From Larkinella insperata (GTDB lineage: Bacteria > Bacteroidota > Bacteroidia > Cytophagales > Spirosomataceae), in NCBI RefSeq assembly GCF_026248825.1, contig NZ_CP110973.1:4919501-4983500 (forward strand): a stretch of DNA of 64,000 nt, written 5' to 3'. Under the pieces are notes generated by a model. The model was given only the letters and a program-made list of their open reading frames with translations, made no database searches and was not told the origin of the DNA. Positions within the stretch are counted from its first letter, which is position 1. Every line of letters starts with the position of its first letter. The position numbers and the translations under genes are program-made. Positions 1 through 8,937 of the stretch are shown here, one piece after another.

Positions 1-930
1 CATGGCGCCCATCATCGACCGCCGGTCTTTCACACCCCATTTTTCAAACAGGGCTTTCTGCGCGGCTTCGCGCTCCGGACTGGGTGGAATGGTTTTGACG
101 TAATCGCTCAGCAGGTTTAGTTGCACCACCCCGCCGTTTTTCGCCAGGGCTTTCAGCATATCGTCGGTCAGGTTGCGGGGGTGGTCGCAGATGGCTTTGG
201 CTCCCGAATGCGACGCAATGATGGGTACTTTTGATAGCCGGATTACGTCGTAAAAGGTCGAGTCGGAAACGTGCGACACGTCGATCATCATGCCCAGCCG
301 GTTCATTTCGGCCACCACCTGCTCGCCCAGCGGACTCAGTCCCTGGTACTCGGCCCCTTTCGGGTCGGTCGAGGAGTCGCAGATGTCGTTGTTGCTCGAG
401 TGGCAGAGGGTCATGTAGCGGGCGCCCCGGTCGTAAAACGTTTTGAGCATCGACAGGTCGTGGCCCATCGGATAACCGTTTTCTACCCCGATGAAAATAA
501 CCCGTTTGCCGGTTTTGCCGATGCGCAGGGCGTCCTGGGGCGTGGTAGCCAGTTCGGCTTCGGTGCGGGTGTTTTTGAGCGTCGTTTCAACGGCATCAAA
601 AATACCGAGTGCTTTTTGTTTGGCGGTTTCGTGGCCTTCCGGCGTGCGCGGACCCTGACCGAGGTAAACGGCCCAGAAAATAGCGTCCAGACCGCCTTTC
701 CGCATACGCGGGTAATCGACCTTGCTGCTGGTGGCGCGGGCGTCGTTTTCTTTTGTGACGTCAAAACCTCCGCGCGAGAGCAGCATGGGCGTGTCGGCGT
801 GGGTATCCACCGTGAACGCTTTCTCGTGGATCTTTCTGGCTTTTTTCAGCAACTCCTTATCGTCGTCGGCCGCCAGGGTTACGCCGGTGCTGAGGCAGGC
901 CAGGAGGGTAGGGTATAGCCAATTTTTCAT
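1..930 (-). CDS. Membrane dipeptidase (peptidase family M19), 3' end cut by window edge
   Basis: About 310 codons are visible, from an ATG at 930 to the left edge, with no stop reached. The N-terminus is a signal peptide (MKNWLYPTLLACLSTGVTLA), so the enzyme is exported. The metal-binding start of the M19 barrel is visible as DTHADTP, followed by MIDVSHVSD and IIASHSGAKAI, which are typical of renal dipeptidase-like zinc enzymes that cleave dipeptides. It lies about 70 bp downstream of the susD-like gene on the same strand, with a terminator-like hairpin in between, so it may have its own transcript or depend on read-through. The placement suggests it acts on peptides imported by the SusC/D pair; that link is inference. 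The family call is firm. Confidence 0.93.
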   Translation of the reverse strand, partial: MKNWLYPTLLACLSTGVTLAADDDKELLKKARKIHEKAFTVDTHADTPMLLSRGGFDVTKENDARATSSKVDYPRMRKGGLDAIFWAVYLGQGPRTPEGHETAKQKALGIFDAVETTLKNTRTEAELATTPQDALRIGKTGKRVIFIGVENGYPMGHDLSMLKTFYDRGARYMTLCHSSNNDICDSSTDPKGAEYQGLSPLGEQVVAEMNRLGMMIDVSHVSDSTFYDVIRLSKVPIIASHSGAKAICDHPRNLTDDMLKALAKNGGVVQLNLLSDYVKTIPPSPEREAAQKALFEKWGVKDRRSMMGAM

Positions 931-949
931 CGAAAACAGTCGGTTAAAT

Positions 950-990
950 GGTTAAAAAGAAAGCGGGTGCACCCGGTGGCGCACCCGCTT
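950..990 (-). terminator. Intrinsic terminator after the susD-like gene
   Basis: A perfect 10-bp stem (961-970 paired with 981-990) has a 10-nt loop. On the minus strand it is followed by a T-rich stretch (CTTTCTTTTT). It sits 10 bp past the susD-like stop. Confidence 0.65.
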
Positions 991-999
991 GGGCAGGCA

Positions 1000-2460
1000 T
1001 TATTTGGCAAACCAGAGTTTGAGTTTTTTATCGTTCTGGCCGCCCTGGCGTTTCAGAGCCGCGTCGAAGTTGGTATAGTTCAGCGATTCTTCGGAACCCG
1101 GATACGGCAGGCGCGTCGGAACGACCCCATTGTTGGTATTCAGAGCGGGGGGCGTCAGGGCCGGAATGCCCGTCCGGCGGTATTCCGACCAGGCTTCCAG
1201 GCCCTGGCCGTAGAGGGCAATCCACTTCTGTTCGATAAGCTGGGTGTACCCGGCGGCTCCTTCTTTCAGGGCGTTGGCCGTCAGGTAAGCCGGGGAAACC
1301 GTCAGCTTGTACTGCTCGTGCGAAGCCGTGATGGCGCTGTTGTACAGGGTGGCCGTGCTGCCCGCAGCGGTTAGACCGTTGTAGGCAAATTCGGCTTTGA
1401 TGAAGAGCAGTTCGGCGTAGCTCATAATCACCCCTGGAGCCGTTGCGCTGGTAAAATAAGCGCCCACTTTTGAAGTTTTCGACAGGCCGAGGGCGTTGGC
1501 GTCCGACGCCGACAAGCCGTTCGGAACGCCTTTAAATTCGCCACCGTCGGCGGGTCGGTCGGCGTAAATGGCCAGCCGGGCGTCGCTCAGCGCCAGCATT
1601 TTGTCAACCAGCGTGGCACTCACCCGGTGGTCGTCGCGGGTTTTACGGTTTTCGTTGATCGGGTTGTTACTCGGAGCAGCCGCCAGGTAGTTCAACTGAA
1701 TGATATCGGCGTTGGACGCCAGTACCGGGTATTTGGCCGGGTCGCTCAGAATCCGGTTGATCTCCGCTTTCACGTCAATGGGTGCATCGGCTTTGTTCAG
1801 CATCCGCAGCAGCAGGCGCAGGCTCAGCGAGTTGGCAAACTTTTTCCATTTGGTCAGATCACCGGCCAACAGAATGTCGCCCCCAATGGCTTTGCTTTTG
1901 TCGGTTGCGTCGATCAGGTCGCTGGCTCCCTTCAGTTCGGCCACCAGCCCGGCGTAGACATCTTTCTGGGCGTCGTATTTGGGTTGCAGCGTTCCTTCCA
2001 GTCCCAGCACGGCATCTTTGTAGGGAATGTCGCCGTAGATGTCGGTCAGCAGCGAAAACACCCAGGAGCGGAGGATGACGGCCACGGCCTGGTAATTGGT
2101 GTTGCCGGTTTCGGCTCCGATTTTGTAAATCCGCTGGTAGTCGGCCAGCGACTCGATGTAAAAATCCCGCCAGCTGTTGCTGATGATGTCGTTGGAAATG
2201 GTGTACTGGTCAACGTCCGTGTACTGAATCCGGGCCCAGTGCTGCGAAATGCCCGAGCCGATGTCCTGCCCCAGCGAACCGCCCCAGTACACATCAACTG
2301 CGCTCTGAATACCGTGCGGCAAGAAAAGATCCGCTGAAGCCGTGGTTGGGTTGTTGGGGTTGGTGTTGATCTCGTCAAAATTGTCCGTGCAGGACGACAG
2401 GCTCAGAAAGAGCGCGGCCACAACGGCTTTGTATCGAAAGGAAAAATAAGTCTGTTTCAT
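1000..2460 (-). CDS. SusD/RagB-family outer-membrane lipoprotein
   Basis: A 486-residue protein. The ATG at 2460 was chosen because it gives a clean lipoprotein signal (hydrophobic stretch ending LSSC, lipidated Cys at about residue 24); the frame stays open further upstream into the intergenic region. The mature start (TDNFDEINTNPNNPT) and later SYAELLFIKAEFAYNG are typical of SusD-like substrate-binding proteins (SusD_RagB / SusD-like_2), which sit as surface lids on a SusC channel. It lies 103 bp downstream of the susC-like gene on the same strand, the usual SusC-SusD order. The substrate cannot be read from sequence. The neighbouring dipeptidase makes peptides a possible substrate. Confidence 0.95.
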   Translation of the reverse strand: MKQTYFSFRYKAVVAALFLSLSSCTDNFDEINTNPNNPTTASADLFLPHGIQSAVDVYWGGSLGQDIGSGISQHWARIQYTDVDQYTISNDIISNSWRDFYIESLADYQRIYKIGAETGNTNYQAVAVILRSWVFSLLTDIYGDIPYKDAVLGLEGTLQPKYDAQKDVYAGLVAELKGASDLIDATDKSKAIGGDILLAGDLTKWKKFANSLSLRLLLRMLNKADAPIDVKAEINRILSDPAKYPVLASNADIIQLNYLAAAPSNNPINENRKTRDDHRVSATLVDKMLALSDARLAIYADRPADGGEFKGVPNGLSASDANALGLSKTSKVGAYFTSATAPGVIMSYAELLFIKAEFAYNGLTAAGSTATLYNSAITASHEQYKLTVSPAYLTANALKEGAAGYTQLIEQKWIALYGQGLEAWSEYRRTGIPALTPPALNTNNGVVPTRLPYPGSEESLNYTNFDAALKRQGGQNDKKLKLWFAK

Positions 2461-2563
2461 GCTGATGGATCGTTGGAATGACGGGTTGTCGGTCCGGACA
2501 AGTTGACGCCTTCTGGTCTCTGCATCAACTTGTCCTGAACCGGGTGCCGAAATCGGTGACGTT

Positions 2564-5500
2564 TTACAAATTGAATCCGATGTTGAAACCGATGGATCGG
2601 GTGGTCGGGATCTGGCCGTTTTCGATGCCTTGCAGGTTGCCGTCGTTGTAAAAGCTCGTTTCCGGATCGATGTGCGGAACGTTGCTGTGCAACAGCGCCA
2701 GGTTCCGGCCAACCACCGAGATGGCAATGTCGCGGAAGGGCAGGCGCTTGAACACCTGGCCCGACAGCACGTAGCTCAGCCGAACTTCGCGCAGTTTGAC
2801 AAAGCTGCCGTCGAAAATGGTGCCTTCGTTGTTGGTTAGTGAGTAGTACTTGTGGTGCCACTCTTCCGACGAAATACGCACATCGTTGGGAACGTAATTG
2901 GGTTCAGACGCCGTGCCGATGTTTTTTACCCCTTCGCCGATGATGCCGTCTTCCCGGCCCAGCGTGGTTTCCTTCAGGACACCCGTGTACCGGCCAATGT
3001 TGATGGACTGCGAGAAGATGTCACCCCCCTGTTTGATGTCGATCAGCGTGCTCAATGACAAGGCTTTGTACGTGAACGTGTTCTGTATGCCGCCAATCCA
3101 TTTCGGCGTGAAGTTGCCGAGAATCCGGCGAACGGGGTCGATTTGGGGCGCTCCGGCGCTATAGACGATGTTGCCGTTCGGATCGCGCAGGAAGCCTTGT
3201 CCGAAGAAGGTTCCGTAGGGCTGGCCAATGCGGGCTTCAACGCCCATACCCCGGATATTGGTGGTCGGATTCAGCGTGTACGTCGTCAATCCTTCCGCCA
3301 AATCCAGTACTTTGTTGCGGTTTTGCGCCCAGTTCAGCACCACGTCCCACTGGAAAGCTCCCGCTTTGACCGGCGTGGCCGACAGTTGGATTTCAACCCC
3401 CTTGTTTTCCAGCCGACCGGCGTTCAGCAGCTTGGACGAAAAGCCGGTAGCGTTGGAGATGTTAACGTTCAGGATCTGGTTGAACGACTGTTTGTTGTAA
3501 TACGTCACATCCAAACCAACACGGTTATTCCACAATTTTACTTCCGCCCCAACTTCGTACGAATTGGTCAATTCCGGCTTCAGGTTGGCGTTCAGCATGG
3601 CGTTGCTTTCGGCCAGTGACGGTAAGCTCCCCCAGGCATTGGCGTAGGCATAGGTTTGCAACAGGTTATACGGATCGGTATCGTTTCCGACGCGGGCAAT
3701 ACCGCCCCGGATTTTGGCAAACGACAGAACCGGCGAACTCACATTGAACATATCGGTCAGAACGGCACTAACGGCGGCCGACGGATAGAAATACGAACGG
3801 TTGCTGGCGGGCAGGGTACTCGACCAGTCATTCCGGGCGGTCAGATCGACGAACAGGTAGTTCCGGTAGCCGAGGTTGGCCGACGCATACACACTGTTAA
3901 TGGCCCGTTTTGAATACATGGTGTTGTCCGTCACGGGCCGCTGGCGGGAGTTTCCGATGTTCCAGACGCGGGGAATGGCGAGCTCGGTCGCGCCGGTATA
4001 ATTCCGCTGGTAATAGTTCGACCGGTGGTTACCACCGATGTTGGCCGTTACATCGAAGTTGCCAAATTTGTGGGTTGCGTTCAGCAAAAAGTCCGAGTTG
4101 GATTCCTGCACGTAAATCTGCTCTTCGTTGTAGCTGTCGAACAGGTTGGAAGTCCGGGCGGCATTCTTGGTTTTCCGCCGATCAATGTAGTAATCCGTTC
4201 CGGAGCGGGCCGTCAGGGTCAGCCAGTCGGTGAATTTGTAGGTGGCCGAAAGGTTGCCAAACAACCGGTCGCGTTCGTTTTCGCGGGCGCTGACGTTCAA
4301 CTGGTAGTAGGGGTTCGTCCAGTAGTTATAGTTCCAGTTATACTGGTAGATGCTGCCCGGAGCCTGGTAGTTTTTCAGTTGCTCCATATCCACCTGCCGG
4401 CCGAACCAGATGAAATACAGACCCCAGTTGGTGCGGTTGTCACTGCCGTCTTTCACGTAGTTTCCGCTGGCGCGAATGCTTAGTTTTTTGGTCAGGTTCC
4501 AGCCCGCGTTCAGCGCGAACGTCCGGCGCTTGTAATCCGTGTTGGGCAGAATACCGGTCTGGTTCAGATCGGTCACCGACAGCCGGAAATCACCTTTCTC
4601 GCTAGCACCCGTGATGGAAATGTTGTTGGTGAGCGTCCGGCCGGTTTCGAAGAACTGGTTAACGTTATCCGGGTGAGCAATCCAGGGCGTGGCGGTCCGC
4701 TTGCCATCCGGACCAATCGGCGAATCAAACTGCGGAATCAGGCGGCCGTCCAGCCGGGGTCCCCAGCTTTCATCGACGCCGTCGTTGACGCCACCGCCCC
4801 GGCCATCGACGTACGAAAAGAGTCCTTTCCCGCCCTGGCCGTATTCGTTTTGCCATTCGGGCAGCCGGAACGGGCTATCGAACGCCGTGTTGGAGTTCAC
4901 CGACACGCCAATACCCCGGCTGCCTTTTCCGCTCTTCAGCGTGATCAGCACCACCCCGTTGGCCCCACGGGAACCGTACAGGGCCGCGGCACTGGGACCT
5001 TTCAGGACGCTCACGGACTCAATATCGTCCGGGTTCAGCGAACCGGCTCCGTTGCCGTAATCAACCGCCGTGGAAGAACCGTAATTGCCGTTGTCGATGG
5101 GAACGCCGTCGACCACAAACAGCGGCTGGTTGTTGCTGCCGATGGAACTGGCCCCCCGGATCACCATCCGCGACGAAGCGCCCGGCGCACCGTTGGAGTT
5201 GGTCACCTGCACCCCGGCCACTTTGCCCGATAGCGCGTTAACCAGGTTTGTTTCGCGGGCCTGCGTGAGTTGTTTGCCGCTCACTTCCTGCACGGAATAG
5301 CCGAGGGCCTTCTTCTCCCGGGTAATCCCGAGGGCGGTTACAACGATTTCTCCCAGCAGGGCCGCATCTTCATCGAGGATAATGTCGAGCGTGGTTTTGC
5401 TGCCAGCGGCTACTTCCGTGGGCTTAAAGCCGATAAACGACACAATCAGGGTGGCATTGGCCGGAGCATTCAGGGTGAATTCACCATTGGAATTTGTCGT

Positions 5501-5662
5501 GCTTCCGATTGACGTTCCTTTGATCAGCACGTTGGCACCGGGCAAACCGGCGCCGTCGGTTTTGGACAACACTCTCCCTTTTAAGGTTCTATCCTGCGCC
5601 AGGCTGACCAGATTCATCAGCAGGGCGATCAGCAGGAAGCAAGAGGTAGATGCTCTTCTCAT
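2564..5662 (-). CDS. SusC/RagA-family TonB-linked outer-membrane transporter
   Basis: A 1032-residue protein with a signal peptide (ending MNLVSLAQ). It then has a carboxypeptidase-regulatory-like beta-sandwich (about residues 25-105, GRVLSKTDGAGLPGANV) and a TonB plug with the family signatures GITREKKALGYSVQEV and LFVVDGVPID. The rest is a 22-strand barrel of usual length ending in an aromatic-containing strand (GFNIGFNL). With the downstream SusD lipoprotein it forms a TonB-energised uptake complex in the outer membrane. No anti-sigma/ECF or hybrid two-component regulator is visible next to it, and there is no extra STN domain. It is preceded by an AT-rich 530-bp gap that must hold its promoter. 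Confidence 0.97.
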   Translation of the reverse strand: MRRASTSCFLLIALLMNLVSLAQDRTLKGRVLSKTDGAGLPGANVLIKGTSIGSTTNSNGEFTLNAPANATLIVSFIGFKPTEVAAGSKTTLDIILDEDAALLGEIVVTALGITREKKALGYSVQEVSGKQLTQARETNLVNALSGKVAGVQVTNSNGAPGASSRMVIRGASSIGSNNQPLFVVDGVPIDNGNYGSSTAVDYGNGAGSLNPDDIESVSVLKGPSAAALYGSRGANGVVLITLKSGKGSRGIGVSVNSNTAFDSPFRLPEWQNEYGQGGKGLFSYVDGRGGGVNDGVDESWGPRLDGRLIPQFDSPIGPDGKRTATPWIAHPDNVNQFFETGRTLTNNISITGASEKGDFRLSVTDLNQTGILPNTDYKRRTFALNAGWNLTKKLSIRASGNYVKDGSDNRTNWGLYFIWFGRQVDMEQLKNYQAPGSIYQYNWNYNYWTNPYYQLNVSARENERDRLFGNLSATYKFTDWLTLTARSGTDYYIDRRKTKNAARTSNLFDSYNEEQIYVQESNSDFLLNATHKFGNFDVTANIGGNHRSNYYQRNYTGATELAIPRVWNIGNSRQRPVTDNTMYSKRAINSVYASANLGYRNYLFVDLTARNDWSSTLPASNRSYFYPSAAVSAVLTDMFNVSSPVLSFAKIRGGIARVGNDTDPYNLLQTYAYANAWGSLPSLAESNAMLNANLKPELTNSYEVGAEVKLWNNRVGLDVTYYNKQSFNQILNVNISNATGFSSKLLNAGRLENKGVEIQLSATPVKAGAFQWDVVLNWAQNRNKVLDLAEGLTTYTLNPTTNIRGMGVEARIGQPYGTFFGQGFLRDPNGNIVYSAGAPQIDPVRRILGNFTPKWIGGIQNTFTYKALSLSTLIDIKQGGDIFSQSINIGRYTGVLKETTLGREDGIIGEGVKNIGTASEPNYVPNDVRISSEEWHHKYYSLTNNEGTIFDGSFVKLREVRLSYVLSGQVFKRLPFRDIAISVVGRNLALLHSNVPHIDPETSFYNDGNLQGIENGQIPTTRSIGFNIGFNL

Positions 5663-6194
5663 AGATAGTTGGAAGTAATGAAGTGGTTAAATAGGACTAT
5701 AACGGTTTATTGAACCAGATTTGCTGGTTTTTGACTAGTTAGTAACTGTAGTATAATTGATGGAAATCGTACGAAATATGGTCATTGTAGATTGATTAGA
5801 ATGTTAATACTAAAGAAATAGGTTAAAGTAATTGAAAACGTAAATAAGTGTAATAATGGATAGTAAGACAAATAATATTTTAAAAAAATTAATAATTGTA
5901 AAACATAGTATAAGATATTATGGCAAATTCAAAATTTATATAGGTAAAATGACAAATTTGTGGACTAATTATTTGTAAGATGGGTAGGCTATATTTTAAG
6001 TCAATAATCAAATAAGATTATGGCATGTTTAGGATACAGTGGGAAAAGGGTTTCAATTGCAGACGGGATGTGTAAGTGTTCGCTAAAAGCAGCGAGGGCG
6101 AACGCTTTTGAAACAACGGCGATCCCGGTATTCTGGAGTTTTCAAGTATATTTAAGGGACAGTGTGACGAAAGCCTGTTTCTGACCCAAACCGG
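5663..6194. other. AT-rich divergent intergenic region
   Basis: This 532-bp region lies between the divergent susC-like and YdjC-like genes. It is conspicuously AT-rich from about 5700 to 6040 against GC-rich neighbours, and I see no coding potential. It should hold promoters for both genes. I looked for TAnnTTTG boxes with a spaced TTG on both strands and found no convincing full match. Confidence 0.6.
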
Positions 6195-7049
6195 ATGAAA
6201 AAAGAATGTTTAGCGCTGTTTCTGCTGGTCGCTTCCCTGACGACCGGCTACGCGCAGGCTCCCCGTCTGATTGTTCGCGGGGACGACATGGGCTATGCGC
6301 ATTCCGGAAATGAAGCGCTCGTGCAGTGCTACCAGGCAGGCATCGAGTCGTCGATTGAAGTCATCGTTCCGTCCCCCTGGTTTCCGGAAGCGGTCGAAAT
6401 GCTGAAGCAGATTCCGAATGTGGACGTCGGTATTCACCTCACCTTGACCAGTGAATGGGATAACGTCAAGTGGCGGCCGGTCTCGGCCGGTCCGAGCCTG
6501 CGGGATGCCGACGGGTATTTCTACCCCATGATTTACCCCAACAAAAACTACCCCAAACGCGCTTTGGTGGAAAATGACTGGAAGCTCGAAGACATCGAGC
6601 GGGAGTTTCGGGCGCAGATTGAACTCGGCCGGAAATGGATTCCCCGCATCAGCCACATTTCCGGGCATATGGGATGCACAGGGATGGGCGACGAGGTGAA
6701 AGCGCTGGTTCAGAAGTTGGCTAAAGAATACAACGTCATTCACCTGGACCGGAATTCGCAGGAATACGACGTGACGACGGTGGGGTATGTGGGGGCGCAC
6801 GCAACCTCCGCCGAAAAAGTTGAAAGCTTTTGCAAAATGCTCGAAAGCCTGGAATCCGGCAAAACGTACCTGTTTGTCGATCATCCCGGCCTGGATACGC
6901 CGGAGCTGCGGGCTATCCACCACATCGGGTACGAGCAGGTGGCCATTGACCGCCAGGGTGTTACCGATGCCTGGACCAGCCCCCGCGTGAAGGAATTGAT
7001 CAAAAGCCGGGGAATCCAATTGATTGGCTACCGGGATTTAAGGGAGTAA
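6195..7049 (+). CDS. Secreted ChbG/YdjC-family carbohydrate deacetylase
   Basis: A 284-residue protein with a signal peptide (cleavage near TTGYAQA). The core starts with RLIVRGDDMGYAHSGNEA, matching the DD motif of YdjC/ChbG enzymes. GIHLTLTSEW and ISHISGHMG supply further metal-ligand histidines, and a late TYLFVDHPGLDTPE resembles the family C-terminal active-site strand. The family removes N-acetyl groups from oligosaccharides such as diacetylchitobiose, but many members are uncharacterised. Export to the periplasm suggests it trims imported glycans. It is monocistronic on the plus strand. The substrate is not known. Confidence 0.88.
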   Translation: MKKECLALFLLVASLTTGYAQAPRLIVRGDDMGYAHSGNEALVQCYQAGIESSIEVIVPSPWFPEAVEMLKQIPNVDVGIHLTLTSEWDNVKWRPVSAGPSLRDADGYFYPMIYPNKNYPKRALVENDWKLEDIEREFRAQIELGRKWIPRISHISGHMGCTGMGDEVKALVQKLAKEYNVIHLDRNSQEYDVTTVGYVGAHATSAEKVESFCKMLESLESGKTYLFVDHPGLDTPELRAIHHIGYEQVAIDRQGVTDAWTSPRVKELIKSRGIQLIGYRDLRE

Positions 7050-7180
7050 CGATCGGATCCAGCTTGGAACGTTCGACTAACCCGTTCATCAATTTTGGGC
7101 ATCAATGAGGGATTACTCTGCAACAGACCGCTGTTTTTTCGCGTACCTCTGAGCAATAGTTGGCGCAAAACCTCCGGCAT

Positions 7181-8932
7181 ATGACAGGATTTCTACGGAT
7201 TCGTTTCTTACTGATTTATGGGTTGGTGAGCGTGGCCTTCGTAGCCAATAGCCAGATGCTGGATTGCGCCAACGTTGGCTTTGACGAAGGCACAACGCGG
7301 GGCTGGACGTTGCTGAACGGAACCATCATGGACCTCAATCAGCAAGTGGTCTATGAAAATGAGGTGACCGGGAGCTTCGAAAATGGTCACCGGATTACGA
7401 GTCTCAGCGACGGCAACGACCCCCGGATCACCAGCGAGGCCATTCCGATGGTGGCCCCCGGCAGTACCCACTCCATCCGGATTGGCAACACCAACCGGGG
7501 TGGGCGGTTCGACCGAATCCGCGGCTCTTTTGTAGTGACGCCGGACAACACCCTGTTTCAGTACCGGTTTGCGGTCATTCTGGAAAATCCAAACCACTCC
7601 GACTGGCAGCAGCCCGAATTCGCCATCCGCATCACCACGCAGAACGGCGCGACCATCGGTTGCAGTTTTTACAACGTTACTTCCGCCGGAACGATCAGCG
7701 GTTTTAAAAATCAGGGTGACCTTCGGTACCGCAACTGGACGACGGGCGCCATCAGCCTTCAGGACTATGTTGGGCAGACCATTACGGTGGAAGTGACGGC
7801 GCACGGCTGTACGGAACGCCGGCACGTGGGCTACGCTTATTTTGACGCCCAATGCCTAAAATCCGAGATCAAACCGGCGCTGTTCTGCTCACTGATGGAC
7901 AAAACCATGACCCTGAAAGCACCCGACGGGTTTGCTTCCTACCAGTGGAACACCGGCGAAACCACACCGACCATCCGCGTGAATCCGGTGCAGGGTGCCC
8001 GTTACTGGGTGAAAGTAAAGCCGTTTTCGAGCCTGGACGAAGACTGTGAGTTTCAACTCAATCATACCGTCCGTTTCGAGGTGCAGAATGAGCCAGAACC
8101 CCGGACGGTTTCCATCTGCGAGGGCGATGGCTATACCGTTGGCGATTCGACCTACCGCACTGCCGGAACCTACCTGACCCGCATCAGACGGGGCGCCGAG
8201 GTCTGCGACAGCCTGGTAAAAACCGTCCTGACGGTTCGACCGCTGGCCCGCAGTACCCAAACCGTGACCATCTGTGAGGGCGAAACGTACAGCGTCGGGA
8301 CGACGGTTTACCAAACGGCGGGGGCGTACGATACCCGGATTGCCCGGTCCGGCCCGCTCTGCGACAGCATCGTAACCACGCGGCTGATCATCAACGCCAT
8401 CCGCCTTTCGATTAATCCGGACACACTTATCCGACCCAACGCCACGGCCCAGCTCCGGGCAAATGTCACATCACCCGGTAATTACCGGTATAGCTGGAGC
8501 CCAACGGACGGGGTGGCCTGTCCCACCTGCCCGGTTACCGTCGCAAACCCGGAGGAAACTACCCGCTACACGCTGACTGTCGAGGATATTGATTTTAACT
8601 GCCAGAAAACCGCATCGGTGGAAATCCGGATTGGCGACTGCACCATCCACACCCCGAGCGCGTTCACCCCCAACAACGACGGGCAGAACGATGTTTTCCT
8701 GATTCGGGGGTCGGACTGCGTCACCGAGATTCAGGAGTTCATCGTTTACAACCGCTGGGGTGAGGTCATCTTCCGGCAGCAGCATTTCCCGGCTTCGGAC
8801 CCCGCCTACGGCTGGAAAGGCGACTATTTGGGCCAGGCGTCGGAGAGTGGGCTGTACACGTTCAAGGTGAAAGTGGCTTTTCTGAACGGGAAGGTCGATG
8901 AACACCGGGGATCGTTTATGCTGCTGCACTAA
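7181..8932 (+). CDS. Secreted/surface protein with type-B T9SS C-terminal domain
   Basis: 583 residues from the ATG at 7181. A TTG 21 bp upstream is in frame, but the ATG gives the better signal peptide (FLLIYGLVSVAFVANSQ). An N-terminal beta-rich region of about 220 residues follows. Two tandem ~52-residue repeats start near residues 308 and 360, each with the pattern TVxICEGxxYxVG...TAG.Y.TRI...CDS. Next comes a PKD/Ig-like segment with SPTDGVACPTCPVT. The last ~90 residues are the gliding-motility-associated (CHU_C) type-B sorting domain: TPSAFTPNNDGQNDVF, YNRWGEVIF and GLYTFKVKV. This domain sends proteins through the type IX secretion system to the surface. The effector function of the N-terminus is unknown. 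Confidence 0.9.
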   Translation: MTGFLRIRFLLIYGLVSVAFVANSQMLDCANVGFDEGTTRGWTLLNGTIMDLNQQVVYENEVTGSFENGHRITSLSDGNDPRITSEAIPMVAPGSTHSIRIGNTNRGGRFDRIRGSFVVTPDNTLFQYRFAVILENPNHSDWQQPEFAIRITTQNGATIGCSFYNVTSAGTISGFKNQGDLRYRNWTTGAISLQDYVGQTITVEVTAHGCTERRHVGYAYFDAQCLKSEIKPALFCSLMDKTMTLKAPDGFASYQWNTGETTPTIRVNPVQGARYWVKVKPFSSLDEDCEFQLNHTVRFEVQNEPEPRTVSICEGDGYTVGDSTYRTAGTYLTRIRRGAEVCDSLVKTVLTVRPLARSTQTVTICEGETYSVGTTVYQTAGAYDTRIARSGPLCDSIVTTRLIINAIRLSINPDTLIRPNATAQLRANVTSPGNYRYSWSPTDGVACPTCPVTVANPEETTRYTLTVEDIDFNCQKTASVEIRIGDCTIHTPSAFTPNNDGQNDVFLIRGSDCVTEIQEFIVYNRWGEVIFRQQHFPASDPAYGWKGDYLGQASESGLYTFKVKVAFLNGKVDEHRGSFMLLH

Positions 8933-8937
8933 AGCAA

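Noticed and set aside
5700..6050. AT-rich region as a possible replication origin or horizontally acquired segment
   Set aside because: No DnaA-box cluster or coding remnant was found; AT-rich promoter DNA before a susC gene is a sufficient explanation.
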